A DNA stretch of 64,000 nt from positions 129,510,809 to 129,574,808 of the forward strand of contig OZ023269.1 of assembly GCA_964006375.1 (NCBI GenBank), given 5' to 3'. Position 1 is the stretch's first letter. Every line of letters begins with the position of its first letter. Source of the stretch: Tillus elongatus (Eukaryota > Arthropoda > Insecta > Coleoptera > Cleridae). The notes beneath the pieces were generated by a model. It saw only the letters and a list, made by a program, of their open reading frames with translations. It was not told where the DNA came from and did no database searches. This document shows positions 43,625-55,004 of this stretch, piece by piece. The position numbers and the translations under genes are program-made.

Positions 43625-46175
43625 GGGCCCTCAGACTAACATAGGCTCCCTTAGAACACCCACGGGAGGCTTTACAAGCTCGGGGGAGGAAACTATGGAA
43701 ATTTTACTCCAGACGCACTTCCCCGGCTGTAACATAATAAACCAATCACCTCCGGACTGGGAACACTCAGAAATAGAGGCGCCTTATAGGCGGGCATCTA
43801 GAGTAGACTGGAGAGTCGCTAAAGAGGTGGTTACCTGGAGCAAAATCAGATGGGCCATTAACAGCTTTAAGCCATACAAATCGCCGGGATTTGATGGAAT
43901 AATGCCCATCATGCTCCAACAGGGGATAGATATACTGGCGCCGGTGCTTACCCTCATTATGAGGGCCAGCCTGGCTCTGGGGTACATTCCGAGGGCATGG
44001 AGACTGGCCAGGGTTGTATTTATTCCTAAACCTGGGCGTCCAACAGACCAGGCAAAGTCCCTGAGGCCAATAAGTCTCATGTCCTTCTTGCTGAAAACAG
44101 TGGAAAAACTGCTCGACCGGCACATTAGGGGCGGTGTACTGGAAGCATATCCTCTACACTGCGGACAATATGCATACAGAGCAGGATTCTCAACAGAAAC
44201 AGCACTGCACCAACTGGTGCTGAAACTGGAGAATACGCTGGAGAACAAGGAGGTGGCGCTGGGGGCCTTCCTAGACATAGAGGGGGCCTTTAGCAACACC
44301 TCGTTCGGATCGGTTCTGGCAGCTGCCCGGGAGCGTGGAATAGAGGAGACCTGCTGCAGGTGGATCGGTTCCATGCTCAGGGACAGGGCGGTGTTCACCT
44401 CACTCGCGGGAGGGACTCTGCTGGCGGGGGTCGCGGCGGGGTGTCCGCAGGGGAGCGTTCTGTCTCCCTTGCTCTGGTGTCTAGTCGTGGACGGCCTGCT
44501 GGGGAGGCTCTCGGGAGGGGGGTATGAGGTACAGGGCTATGCGGACGACATTGTCATCATAGTCCGAGGAAAGGTCACACAGGCAGTGTGGGAGCGTATG
44601 CAGACTGCACTGAAAGTGGTGGAAGGGTGGACGGTTGATCAAGGGCTCGGGGTGAGCCCCGAGAAAGCAACCGTCGTGCCGTTTACGAGGAGGAGGAAGT
44701 GTGAAAGCCACAGAACTCTCACTCTATACGGTAGGAGCGTTCCAATGGCCAGGGAGGTAAAATATCTTGGGGTCGTATTGGACTCTAAGCTAACCTGGAA
44801 TGGTCACATTGGAAAAATACTGCGTAAGGCAGTCATGACCTTAGCCGTCACTAGGCGGCTATATGGAAAAACGTGGGGACTAAGACCTAGTATGGCCCAC
44901 TGGCTGTACACAAGGGTGGTCAGACCATCGTTAACATATGCGGCACTGGTCTGGTGGCCTAAGGTGACACAATCCAGTGCCAAACAAAAACTAGGCAAGA
45001 TCCAAAGGATGGCTTGCCTAGGCATCACAGGGGCCATGTCTTCAACCCCAACAGCCGCCATGGAGGTGTTGCTGGATCTACCCCCCCTACACTTCGTTAT
45101 TATGGGAGAGGCCAGGCTAGGACTATACAGACTAGCCTGCAATGGTAGACTGAAGATCAACCCAGGCTTCAGGGGCCACTGCAAAATTCAGGAGATCGTG
45201 AAGGAACCCATGCTTGAAATGAGGTCAGACTTCGCGAGCCCGCGAATGTGCAGGGAAAACAACTTCACAGTGGAAATCCCTGATCGCGGGGCATGGCGGG
45301 AGGAGACACCGGGCATACCACGGGACGCGCTCGTCTGGTTCACGGACGGATCTGGCGGGGAGCGTGGGACGGGGGCAGGTGTTTACTCGGAAGGACCGAG
45401 GGTAAGTCACAGTATTTCCCTCGGAGCCCATGCAACGGTGTTTCAGGCCGAGATGTACGCCATCCTGCACTGTGTGCGGGAAAACAAGAGGAGGGGCTAC
45501 ACCAACAAGCGGATCCTCATAGCCACAGACAGCCAGGCAGCCCTTAAGGCACTAAGTAGCCCACGGGTAAATTCCTGGCTGGTGAGTGAGTGCCGAGACG
45601 AGACGAGCGACCTGGCTGGGCAGAATGAGGTGACCCTCATCTGGGTGCCGGGTCACTCGGGGGTCAAAGGCAATGAAGAAGCTGACAGTCTCGCAAAGAG
45701 GGGGTCAGCAGAACCATTTATGGGACCAGAACCGGCTCTGGGCGTGTCAAAGAGCACTGCCAGGGGAGCCATTAAGTCCTGGGTCAGAAACCAACACAAG
45801 GTGTACTGGGCGGACTGTCCAGGGCTCAGACATGGGAAGTCAATAATTGACGGACCCAGTTCAAAGAGAGCTGTGGAGCTGCTAAACCTTAGCAGAGGAC
45901 AGCTCAGAAACACAACAGGTCTCTTGACGGGACACATGGCCGTCAAGAAACACCTACATAAAATGGGGCGGTTCGAAGGGGACCTCGCATGCAGACTCTG
46001 CGGCGAGGGGGAGGAATCAGCCCAGCACATCTTGTGCGAGTGTATAGCTCTGGACCGGAAAAGACAACTGATCTACGGTCACTCTAGACCGGAGACAGAG
46101 CAATATAAAACTTCACCCTACCAATCGCTGTGCAGACTAGTTCAAGGCACAGTGATTTTGGTATGGGTGGAGTAA
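43602..46175 (+). CDS. LINE copy B: reverse transcriptase / RNase H / CCHC ORF (857 codons)
   Basis: The frame is entered by GTG at 43602; the first ATG is at 43695, already beyond the junction. RT: SPGFDGI, FLDIEGAF (D225), CPQGSVLSPL, YADD (313-316), thumb to ~residue 470. RNase H: FTDGSG (D572), AEMYAI (E617), ATDSQA (D643), GHSG (H685), EEADSLA (D695). Knuckle C797, C800, H809, C814. All catalytic residues are present. With no good start codon, production probably needs frameshifting from the endonuclease ORF, reinitiation, or help from an intact relative. Protein ends VILVWVE; copy A has VILEWVE. Confidence 0.92.
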   Translation: MLDYIRSRGPQTNIGSLRTPTGGFTSSGEETMEILLQTHFPGCNIINQSPPDWEHSEIEAPYRRASRVDWRVAKEVVTWSKIRWAINSFKPYKSPGFDGIMPIMLQQGIDILAPVLTLIMRASLALGYIPRAWRLARVVFIPKPGRPTDQAKSLRPISLMSFLLKTVEKLLDRHIRGGVLEAYPLHCGQYAYRAGFSTETALHQLVLKLENTLENKEVALGAFLDIEGAFSNTSFGSVLAAARERGIEETCCRWIGSMLRDRAVFTSLAGGTLLAGVAAGCPQGSVLSPLLWCLVVDGLLGRLSGGGYEVQGYADDIVIIVRGKVTQAVWERMQTALKVVEGWTVDQGLGVSPEKATVVPFTRRRKCESHRTLTLYGRSVPMAREVKYLGVVLDSKLTWNGHIGKILRKAVMTLAVTRRLYGKTWGLRPSMAHWLYTRVVRPSLTYAALVWWPKVTQSSAKQKLGKIQRMACLGITGAMSSTPTAAMEVLLDLPPLHFVIMGEARLGLYRLACNGRLKINPGFRGHCKIQEIVKEPMLEMRSDFASPRMCRENNFTVEIPDRGAWREETPGIPRDALVWFTDGSGGERGTGAGVYSEGPRVSHSISLGAHATVFQAEMYAILHCVRENKRRGYTNKRILIATDSQAALKALSSPRVNSWLVSECRDETSDLAGQNEVTLIWVPGHSGVKGNEEADSLAKRGSAEPFMGPEPALGVSKSTARGAIKSWVRNQHKVYWADCPGLRHGKSIIDGPSSKRAVELLNLSRGQLRNTTGLLTGHMAVKKHLHKMGRFEGDLACRLCGEGEESAQHILCECIALDRKRQLIYGHSRPETEQYKTSPYQSLCRLVQGTVILVWVE

Positions 46176-46279
46176 GACTAGGGGTATGCACAATCAACCA
46201 AGGGTTGCGGTGCTATCGGGGCGGCAAGGCCGCGGACGAGCCCTGAGGGAACAAAAAAAAAAAAAAACCACTGATTATG

Positions 46280-47005
46280 TACATTTCGCTAAAGATAGCA
46301 TTTACAATACCAGAAATAGTCATATATGGGCGTACCAGAATTCCCACGCTGTTAGAAGAAGGAATTCACAACAGATTTTCTGTCAGTATATGGTGTGATA
46401 TTGTAAACAACCGCCTAATAAACTCATATGTGCTTTCATCTAGATTTACTGACTAGGTTTATTTGATTTTTTTGGTATATGTTTTATCTACTTTACTAGA
46501 AAATTCAACACACGTTCCATGAATCTCCAACACAACGGAGCTCCACCACATTATTGTCATCAGGTTGTATTATTCGTAAATGATACTTATCCTAACAGGT
46601 GTATAGAAGCTAAACTAACAGTATCTGGTTATACAGCTGTTACATGATTTAATGTTCAAATTCAGCAATTTTTATTAGTTTTATTTATATCTAAAAAATT
46701 ATTTAAACTGAAAGATTGGCCTGCTTAAATAATTTCCGTAAAATATGTCCTAACACTACCACAATTAAAAATCGAATTGGTGTCAAAATGTCATTTATGC
46801 CTTGAATCAAGTTAAAGTCGGGATTTCCGAGATAGCAGGCCTCGAATTGTAAGCTCACCTTTGTAAATCCAAAATAACGACGCCAATATGACAGAAAAAT
46901 TATAGTTTGTTTTAATACAATTTGACAAGAAATTGATATTTGGCAGTTTTTAGGGTGGCGAATTTAGAATTATTATTTTTTATTTAGCGACTATTAATAT
47001 ATTTG
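46280..47005. other. SLC41 intron 1, 5' part
   Basis: AT-rich, with no repeat or coding content that I recognise. Confidence 0.5.
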
Positions 47006-47011
47006 GCTTAC

Positions 47012-47360
47012 CTGTATCCTATCTAAAACTAGTCCCGCAAACACCATCCCAAACCCAGCTATAAGAAAAGGAATGAAGACCTGTATGGCGATAGAAAAAT
47101 AAGTTTCTTGTATTTGTTCTTCATTGTATAGTCTGGTTTCAACAACAACATCCGGTAGACGCCCATTTTCATTATCACTGTTGTTTTCCTGTTGTATAGC
47201 TACATTTACATCAACTAAAGTTATTTCCATGCCAGTTATTTCGACGGGACCTGTATCAAAGGCACTTGAAGCGCTAGGACTCTTGGGAGACTCTGCGATC
47301 TTCGGAGAATGTTGAATGTGATTATGACTGCCCATGGCTTCTGATCCATAGCTTTCTTGA
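47012..47360 (-). CDS. SLC41A1: SLC41-type Mg2+ transporter, first visible coding exon
   Basis: The donor GTAAG begins at 47011 and an acceptor-like TTTTTATTGTAATCAG ends at 47361. The likely start is ATG 47335-47333 in a strong context (GAAGCCATGG). The frame stays open upstream to the acceptor, so an earlier start in another exon is possible. The N-terminal ~85 residues are polar and variable, as in the family. Then come YFSIAIQVFIPFLIAGFGMV and FAGLVLDRIQ, the first transmembrane segment, matching SLC41 proteins. Confidence 0.93.
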
Positions 47361-47664
47361 CTGATTACAATAAAAACATATTTTTAGTTTATGAACAACT
47401 TTAAAAGCCGATAATTGATTATATTATAATATTAATAGGACGGTCAGGAGGATGGCAAGAAAGGATATTTTCCAGTTTATTACACATATTACCTTATGTT
47501 ATGCATTTTTAATATTAATAATAATTTAATAAAAAATATAGGTAGGCCTTTAGCTAAACTTGTCTACAAAAAATAAAATAAGTATACTCGTATATTCAGT
47601 CTCACGTTTAAAGTTTTAAAGGTTTTACCAGTGTCTAATTTAAAGTAAGGTTTTCGACATTTTT
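47361..47664. other. Sequence upstream of the SLC41 exon
   Basis: Either intron or promoter; no further exon was recognised between here and the right edge. Confidence 0.4.
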
Positions 47665-47676
47665 TAGGAAAGTAAA

Positions 47677-49483
47677 GACACTCGTGGGTCTACTTGGTGG
47701 AAGAACCTCGAAAAACTACGGAGAGAAGTGCGACGTCTCTTCAATCGTGCTAAGACTACAGGCAACTGGGAACAATATAAATCCGCTCTAACACATTACA
47801 ACAAAGAGATAAGGAACGCTAAGAGGGAGGCCTGGAGGAGGTTCTGCGGGGACATCGCTAATTTGCCCAGCAGCGCCAGAATTTACAGGATTGTCCCACG
47901 CGACCGCGTCCATGAACTGGGATCCATAAAACGACCAGATGGTTCCTTTACAGAATCACTGAAAGAAACGTTAGAGCTCTTAGCTCACACACACTTCCCA
48001 GATTGTCTGATCCTGAGCAGTGAAGATGTCCTGCCAGCCGGGGGTCGATTGAAACGCCCTCAAAGGGAAGACTGGCGGGTTTCTCGGAAAATAGTTACAG
48101 CCTCGTCAGTGGAGTGTGCTGTGAAACATTTTCAGCCATTCAAGGCGCCATGGGAGGATGGGGTGATTCCGCTCCTACTACAAAAAGGACTGGAGACTCT
48201 CCTCCCATTACTAATCAGGGTCTATAGAGTCAGTCTGGCTTGGAACTATATTAATACATTAATACCCACCAGTATGCCTACCAAACTGGCAAATCTACTG
48301 AGTTAGCACTCAATAACCTCGTTGAGAAAATCACACACTCCTTGGATAACAGGGAGGTGGCGGTGGCTGCATTTCTCGACATTGAAGGAGCATTTTATAA
48401 TGAACTACCTAGCTACCTCTACGAAGCCACTATCGCTACAGGGGTGAAACCTACCATTTGTGGCTGGATCGGAAACATGCTTCACAATCGGACCGTTATT
48501 TGCTCGTTGCACGGGGAGGTGGTCAGCTTCAGGACTGCGAGGGGCTGCCCTTAGGGGGGAGTTTTATCCCCTCTGATTTGGTCCCTCTTTGTGGACGATT
48601 GGGGGGGGGGGTGGCTTGGACTACTCGATAACATTGAGGGTCATGGTAGTCTGGGAATGGTCTCAGACTTGATGCCTACAAAGATCAGTAGAGATCTGTC
48701 TTTCAAGACCGTCCTCCTGGAAAGGGAGGACTGGGAACGAAATCAAACGACCCTATTGAGAGCCGATCTCTGCTGGTATACTGACGGCTCCAAAACCGAT
48801 AGGGGGACAGGAGCTGGCGCATATGGGAGTAACACCGATGTTATACTAGCCTCGGAAAGTACGCAACTATACACCTGGCAGAAGTGTATGCCATTGAGAT
48901 GTGTGCAAGGGAAAGTATACAGAACCAGTGCACACACAAATCGATAAAGATATATTCAGGTAGCTAAGCTGCCAAAAAGGCTCTTGGTTCATACCGTTGC
49001 AATTCAACAACGGTATGGAGTTGTAAACCATGAGGTGTCGCTGGTCGCGGACCACGGTGGCAATGTTGAGCCGACGCGCTTACCAGGAGTGGTGTCAAGG
49101 GCTAAAAACTTCTAGAGCTAAACAGACAACAACTGAGAACTCTAGTCGGCCTCTATACAGGGCACTGCCGCTTGCGTCATCACATGCACCGAATTGGTGT
49201 CGGTCAGGAAACTGAGTGCCGGCTGTGTATGGAGAGTGACGAAACAGCAGAGCACGTACTGCGTTCCTGTCCGACGGCGGACAGGACAAGACACCTGCTC
49301 TTTGGCAAGACAAAGCTTGCTTCAGAAGATCTGGATCAAGTTTTGCCCATAAAGATGATCGAACTCTGCAGGAGACTGGCTTTGTTGGGCGAAATATTGA
49401 CTATTAGGCGTGAACCACAATAGACCTTAAGGTCGCAGTGAAGGGACCGTTATGACCCACTCACAATCAAACCTAACCTAACC
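47677..49483 (+). mobile_element. Second LINE family, decayed, with CCTAA-type 3' tail
   Basis: A perfect 12-bp duplication TAGGAAAGTAAA flanks it (47665-47676 and 49484-49495). Frame 47728-48306 holds the linker to RT (RRLFNRAKTTGNWEQYKSAL, then SARIYRIVPRDRVHELGS). Frame 48342-48554 has AAFLDIEGAF. Between, most of the fingers are missing. GCP is followed by a stop where QGS is expected, the YADD block is deleted, and a short RNase H start (WYTDGSKTDRGTGAGAYG) and a knuckle (CRLCMESDETAEHVLRSC) follow. The 3' end is AATCAAACCTAACCTAACC, with no poly(A). Related to copies A-F in domain order but a separate family. Confidence 0.85.
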
Positions 49484-49734
49484 TAGGAAAGTAAATACTT
49501 AACCATCATTTATGACAACCTACATACCTTTAGATTTAGTTTGTTGAATGAGTAAGATATTGGAAGTATTTCATGTAGAAAGCCAAGTCATGCGAGTCTT
49601 TCTCCCCTAAAAAGTTATTAGATCTCATGTAGAGCCAAGTCTATTCCTCATAAGAACCCTAAGCCTTTCATTCTCACATCACTCAGTCTCCACATCTTAA
49701 ATTTTAAAAGTCGTGACTTGACCATTACACTTTT

Positions 49735-50082
49735 TTTTCCCTTTAAAGTCGATCTATTTCCGCGACTATTGCCAATCTCCGACGCTAGGGAGCAGTTTCA
49801 CCTTACTATCCTGGAAATGTTTGCCCAACCCCCGCCTTTGTGTAAGGAGGGTAGGGATATTTAACGTGCCCAACATCGCATGCACACGGGACCGATGGCT
49901 TTACGTCCCTTCCGAAGGGCGGAACGTGCAGACATTCAACTTGCTCAAATACAATGCCAGGACCTCGGTTGAAGTTAATGTTACAGTATGTACTGAAAAA
50001 GTGAAAGGAGAACGCTGGGATCGATTCCGGTACCCTTCGGTTCAAAGGAACATGTTCTTACCACTGAACCACCGAAGCTAAA
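49735..50082 (-). mobile_element. tRNA-derived SINE copy 4, most complete
   Basis: Minus strand: a head with A box TGGTTCAGTGG (~50072) and B box-like GAATCGATCCC, then the body shared with the copies at 2345, 12975 and 13595. The far part includes GTCGGAGATTGGCAATAGTC, ending in an A-run (T8 on plus at 49729-49736). Length ~345 bases. RNA polymerase III transcription from the internal promoter is inferred from the boxes. Confidence 0.8.
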
Positions 50083-50099
50083 ATTATTAGAATGTTTTT

Positions 50100-50580
50100 T
50101 GCGAACATACCTAATTGGATCTGTATTTTAGCTGTTTTTTTTAACTTTTTAAAAGAAATCTGCTGAAATACTTTTTAAATTGCCGCTCCGAGTTGCGTTG
50201 GGTCACAGAGAGCAAAAGCGCAGGAGATCATTTCCATTCCCGATTATTCCCGATTACAACAAGATTATAGAGAAAAGAGTGAATTCGCTATGTGGAAGTG
50301 ATCGATATATGTCGAGAAAACTTCGCAATTAATTAATAGTAGATAGTTATTTAACATATTTTATACGTTTACAAATAACTACCATGTAAAAAATAAATTA
50401 AATGAATACAATTAAAAGCCCGCTAATTTCTCCGCCTTAAGAAATATGAAAATTTTGATCCAATTAGCAATGGGACAAGAGAGGTTAGTTGGACTAGCCC
50501 CAATGCATGTGCAGTGCCGCATTCCGATAAGCGAAGAGAGTATGTGAAACGTGAAACCTGTGATGAGCACGAATAAGGAT
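50100..50580. other. Spacer, nothing recognised
   Basis: AT-rich. The short frame 50412-50612 runs into the hammerhead-like motif and has no recognisable domain. Confidence 0.45.
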
Positions 50581-50587
50581 TTTTCTT

Positions 50588-50628
50588 CCTCTGAAGATGT
50601 TGACATTGTCAACGAAACGATCGTAAGG
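50588..50628 (+). ncRNA. Hammerhead-like motif (Penelope-type), slightly off-consensus
   Basis: CCT, CTGAAGA, T, GTTGAC-ATT-GTCAAC, GAA, ACGATCGT, A, AGG. Stem II has six perfect pairs; stem III is self-complementary as in the intact motif at 32.9 kb; stem I is only three pairs. An extra T sits between the core and stem II, and the cleavage triplet is GTA. Downstream GTGTTGTGGTGATTTGGGTT recurs after the copies at 56.7 and 57.7 kb. Confidence 0.5.
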
Positions 50629-50639
50629 TCTCTGTAATA

Positions 50640-50985
50640 AGTGTTGTGGTGATTTGGGTTTCTTCAAGTGTACTTAGAAGATAATGTTTAGAAGAAATTT
50701 ATCAACAGAAATATGGGATTACTTGTTTTCCAGTTTGATTTTTAAATTGTTTTTATTTTTATATGCGGTATATATTTTAGTTTGTTCTTTCTATTAATGT
50801 TTCTGAAATTCTTTGTTCCATTATTCTAATTCAGTACATTTTAAAATCTTTGTGTGAGTACATTTTTATTATCTTTGTATTTCGGTGGGAATATCCCCCG
50901 CCAAGACAACATCTACGCTCTTGGCCTGCGTACCAAATTTCAGCTTCTTAAGACTAGGAAGTACTCTAAACCTTTTTTTTTAATA
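50640..50985. other. Spacer, nothing recognised
   Basis: AT-rich, no coding or repeat match. Confidence 0.45.
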
Positions 50986-50987
50986 CT

Positions 50988-51700
50988 ATTATTTACTTAA
51001 AAAACTGGAAACGTAAGTTTAATGGAAAACATTATTGAACCATAGAAAACAAACAAATGTTCAAATTGTTCTCCACCTACCATTTGACATTGACCAATAC
51101 GAGTGTAAACACTGCGCTCAAAAATGTCAGGACTAATTTGCTCCACTTCACCGCGAATTCTTTGCTCCTCTAAATTATTTGGTCTGTTGAAATAAGCTTT
51201 CGATTTTAACCCTACAGAAAAAAAATCCATGAGAGTCAAGTCTGCGGAACACGGTGGCCACTCAATTGCTCCTCAACGCCCTATCCATCTTTCAGGAAAT
51301 GTGGCATCTAGATATTGACGGACGTCTATACCAAAATGAGGAGTCGCCCCCGTCTTGCTCAAAGCAAATATCTTGATGAAAGCAAATATCCTAGTGGGTC
51401 AAAAATGCCTCGTGTTATTTGGAAAAATAACAGTGCCACTAAATCCAATCGCAAGAAATCTGAGTAACGTGTAATGTTTCCTTGAAAAAAGTAAGGCCCT
51501 ATGAAACGCCGTGCTATTATTCCCATCCATACATTCACTTTGCCATGACGTTGACTGTGGGAGTCTTGAGTTTTCTCGTGACCAATATCATGAGTTGTGA
51601 CGATTTACCGTCATATTTAGGGAAAAGAGAATGTTATCAAGAAAATTGGGATCTTCATCGCAACGTAGCATTAATTGCAGCTTGTTAGTCATTTCTTGTA
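50988..51700 (-). pseudogene. Second mariner-like transposase remnant
   Basis: Going down the minus strand: KTPTVNVMAK (VNVW block), then FEQDG with a frameshift (second acidic block), FPERWIGR then a stop, GAIEWPPCSADLTLMDFF (third acidic block). It closes with GLKSKAYFNRPNNLEEQRIR and GGEQFEHLF, the usual C-terminus. Same broad group as the element at 3-1766 but independently decayed, with stops and at least two frameshifts. Terminal repeats were not found. Confidence 0.75.
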
Positions 51701-51779
51701 GTATTTTTCACTCACATTCTGATCAAACAATTTTGACGTTTTAACTTTCTTGAATCAGCTTTAATTAATTAAAAATTAA

Positions 51780-52046
51780 TTTACCTCTAACTTTTTGTCT
51801 TTTAAGATAGAGACCCAGATTTTGGTATATAGGATACTCTTTATGACAGAAACCAGCGTACCAAATTTGGTTGCCCTTACTTTGTTATTTTAGAAGATAT
51901 AAAATTTTTTCGAAAGAGAACACAAAATTTTCCGGGAAAATCTGTGCCGATTTTCCTGACTAACGAACTTATCCAAGCCACTTGCAAAAGGAAGGTATGT
52001 GCCAAATTTGATCAAAATCAGACCATTATTTTTTGAGTTATCGGTG

Positions 52047-52141
<95 letters not shown>

Positions 52142-52215
52142 CAATTATTTTGTGCCAGATCATTTCTATGAAAATTCACTACCATAACGCACTTGCTGCG
52201 TCTAGGCTTTTTTTA
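51780..52215 (+). repeat. (TA)n-bearing repeat, left and middle modules
   Basis: It contains CCAAATTTGGTTGCCCTTAC, TTTTTTCGAAAGAGAACAC, TTGAGTTATCGGTGAGATAC, (TA)n (52061-52140), then instead of the usual right module AAAATTCACTACCATAACGC and ACTTGCTGCGTC. So here (TA)n joins directly to the terminal module seen at the other end in 7203-7930. Confidence 0.7.
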
Positions 52216-52219
52216 ATGG

Positions 52220-52837
52220 GAACGTACGCATTTGTTTTTCGTCTTTGAAATTAGTGTTTGTCATTGATCACGACAATGAGCCACTTTTAAAAAATAAAGG
52301 ACAATTATTATAGAATTTTTTTTATTTCTACACATTTTGTGGATAATACTGATGTAAGATTTCAAAAATATTAAAATGCACATTAGTTTCTTCATCTTTA
52401 ACAAAAATTCTAGATTAATTTTGTTATTATGATTACAAACCCTTATTTTGAATTTTGTGCGTTACTTTATCATAACTCTATAGATATATAAATTAATGTT
52501 TTGACTTATTTTAGTTTGTATCTTTTCAAATAATTAATTTCAAATCAATTTATATAACCTACTTACCAGATTTTTAGTTTTTCTAATAACTGTATAAAAT
52601 TAGACAGCCAATTAGACTACATATGATACGTTAGGTAACTGCAAAGTAAAATAACTAGAATCAACTATAAAAAGAAAAGATACACATTTCAAGTATGGTT
52701 ACGTTATTTATTGCAAAATACTTATTCTTTGTAAGTTAATGACACCAAAAATGAGGATTAATCTTCAATTGAATCAAAACAAATTGCCCATTGAAAAGTT
52801 TACAAGTACGCTGTCCTGGAAACTTTTAGAATTTACC
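52220..52837. other. Spacer, nothing recognised
   Basis: AT-rich, no match to genes or to the repeats of this window. Confidence 0.45.
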
Positions 52838-52848
52838 TATTATACTGT

Positions 52849-52923
52849 TTGTTTTCCTTCCTCAGGGCTCGTCCGCGGCTTTGCCGTTCAGATAGCACTG
52901 CAACCTTTGGCCTATTGTGCATA
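52849..52923 (-). mobile_element. LINE 3'-tail-only insertion (~75 bp)
   Basis: The 3' end of the RNase-H LINE only (GGGCTCGTCCGCGGCTTTGC on plus), flanked by a perfect 11-bp duplication TATTATACTGT (52838-52848 and 52924-52934). No A-run remains; the end is a T/C-rich stretch. Confidence 0.85.
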
Positions 52924-53057
52924 TATTATACTGTGGCTACGTATGATATTTAAATAAAATATACGATACAAGTCAGTTACGTTTAACGAATTTTCATAAG
53001 CGAGGGGATATGATTTTCTCAGTAAGAAATTAAGTCACGGATCAATAAGAACATAAA

Positions 53058-53320
53058 AAAGTCTGGACGAAGCAAGTACGTTATGGTAGTGATTTTTCAT
53101 AGAAATGATCTGGCACCAAATATTTTCTCAATAAATGCTTATTTTGGCACGTAGTTTGTCTTGTTAACCTACTTATCAAATTTGGTTACCATAGCTTTTT
53201 TATTTTCGGAGATAACATTTTTTTCCGAAAGAAAACCCAAAATTTTCCCGAAAAGTTGCTTGGGATGTGTTTTGCCATTTGTATAGACCACTGTCGAGCT
53301 CCAATGATAGCGAAAAAGGT
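53058..53320 (+). repeat. (TA)n-family repeat, left module only
   Basis: It starts GTCTGGACGAAGCAAGTACG and continues with AAATTTGGTTACCATAGC and TTTTTTCCGAAAGAAAACCC. The first ~60 bases (to GATCTGGCACCA) are an inverted copy of 52150-52205. Confidence 0.7.
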
Positions 53321-53516
53321 ATGTGTTTCTAATGATGAACAAAATGCACTTTGCCTTACATATTTGTCAGAAGTCGCTAAGAAGCGTTTTGTTTATTACT
53401 AATCTAATATTCAATAAAAATATCTTGTTGCTGTTTGAATGCTGTACCCATTATAAGAAAACTGTGGATTTTTTTATATTCGATTTTAGACAGCTTTTGA
53501 TAACATTCCGTTAATT

Positions 53517-54880
<1,364 letters not shown>

Positions 54881-55004
54881 GGAATACAATGTTAGTACAA
54901 TTCAATAAACACTTGTTCTAAAGTGTAAACCAACAGTCCTTATAAAGTCGTCGAAACTAAATATTTTAGTTTTTGGTTAAGAAAAAGTCATATGGTTTAA
55001 AAAT

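Larger units (their letters stand above)
41032..46266 (+). mobile_element. RNase-H-bearing APE LINE, full-length copy B
   Basis: A 5.2-kb element with a perfect 11-bp target duplication ACCACTGATTA (41021-41031 and 46267-46277). It sits in SLC41 intron 1, antisense to the gene. The order is 5' UTR (41032-41388), ORF1 (41389-42546), endonuclease ORF (42536-43624), RT/RNase H/CCHC ORF (43602-46175), and a short 3' UTR with a GC-rich hairpin (46200-46250), then a 15-base A-run. Near identity with copy A, open frames and an intact duplication mean a recent insertion. The frame break inside pol is the one obstacle to calling it fully autonomous. Confidence 0.95.
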
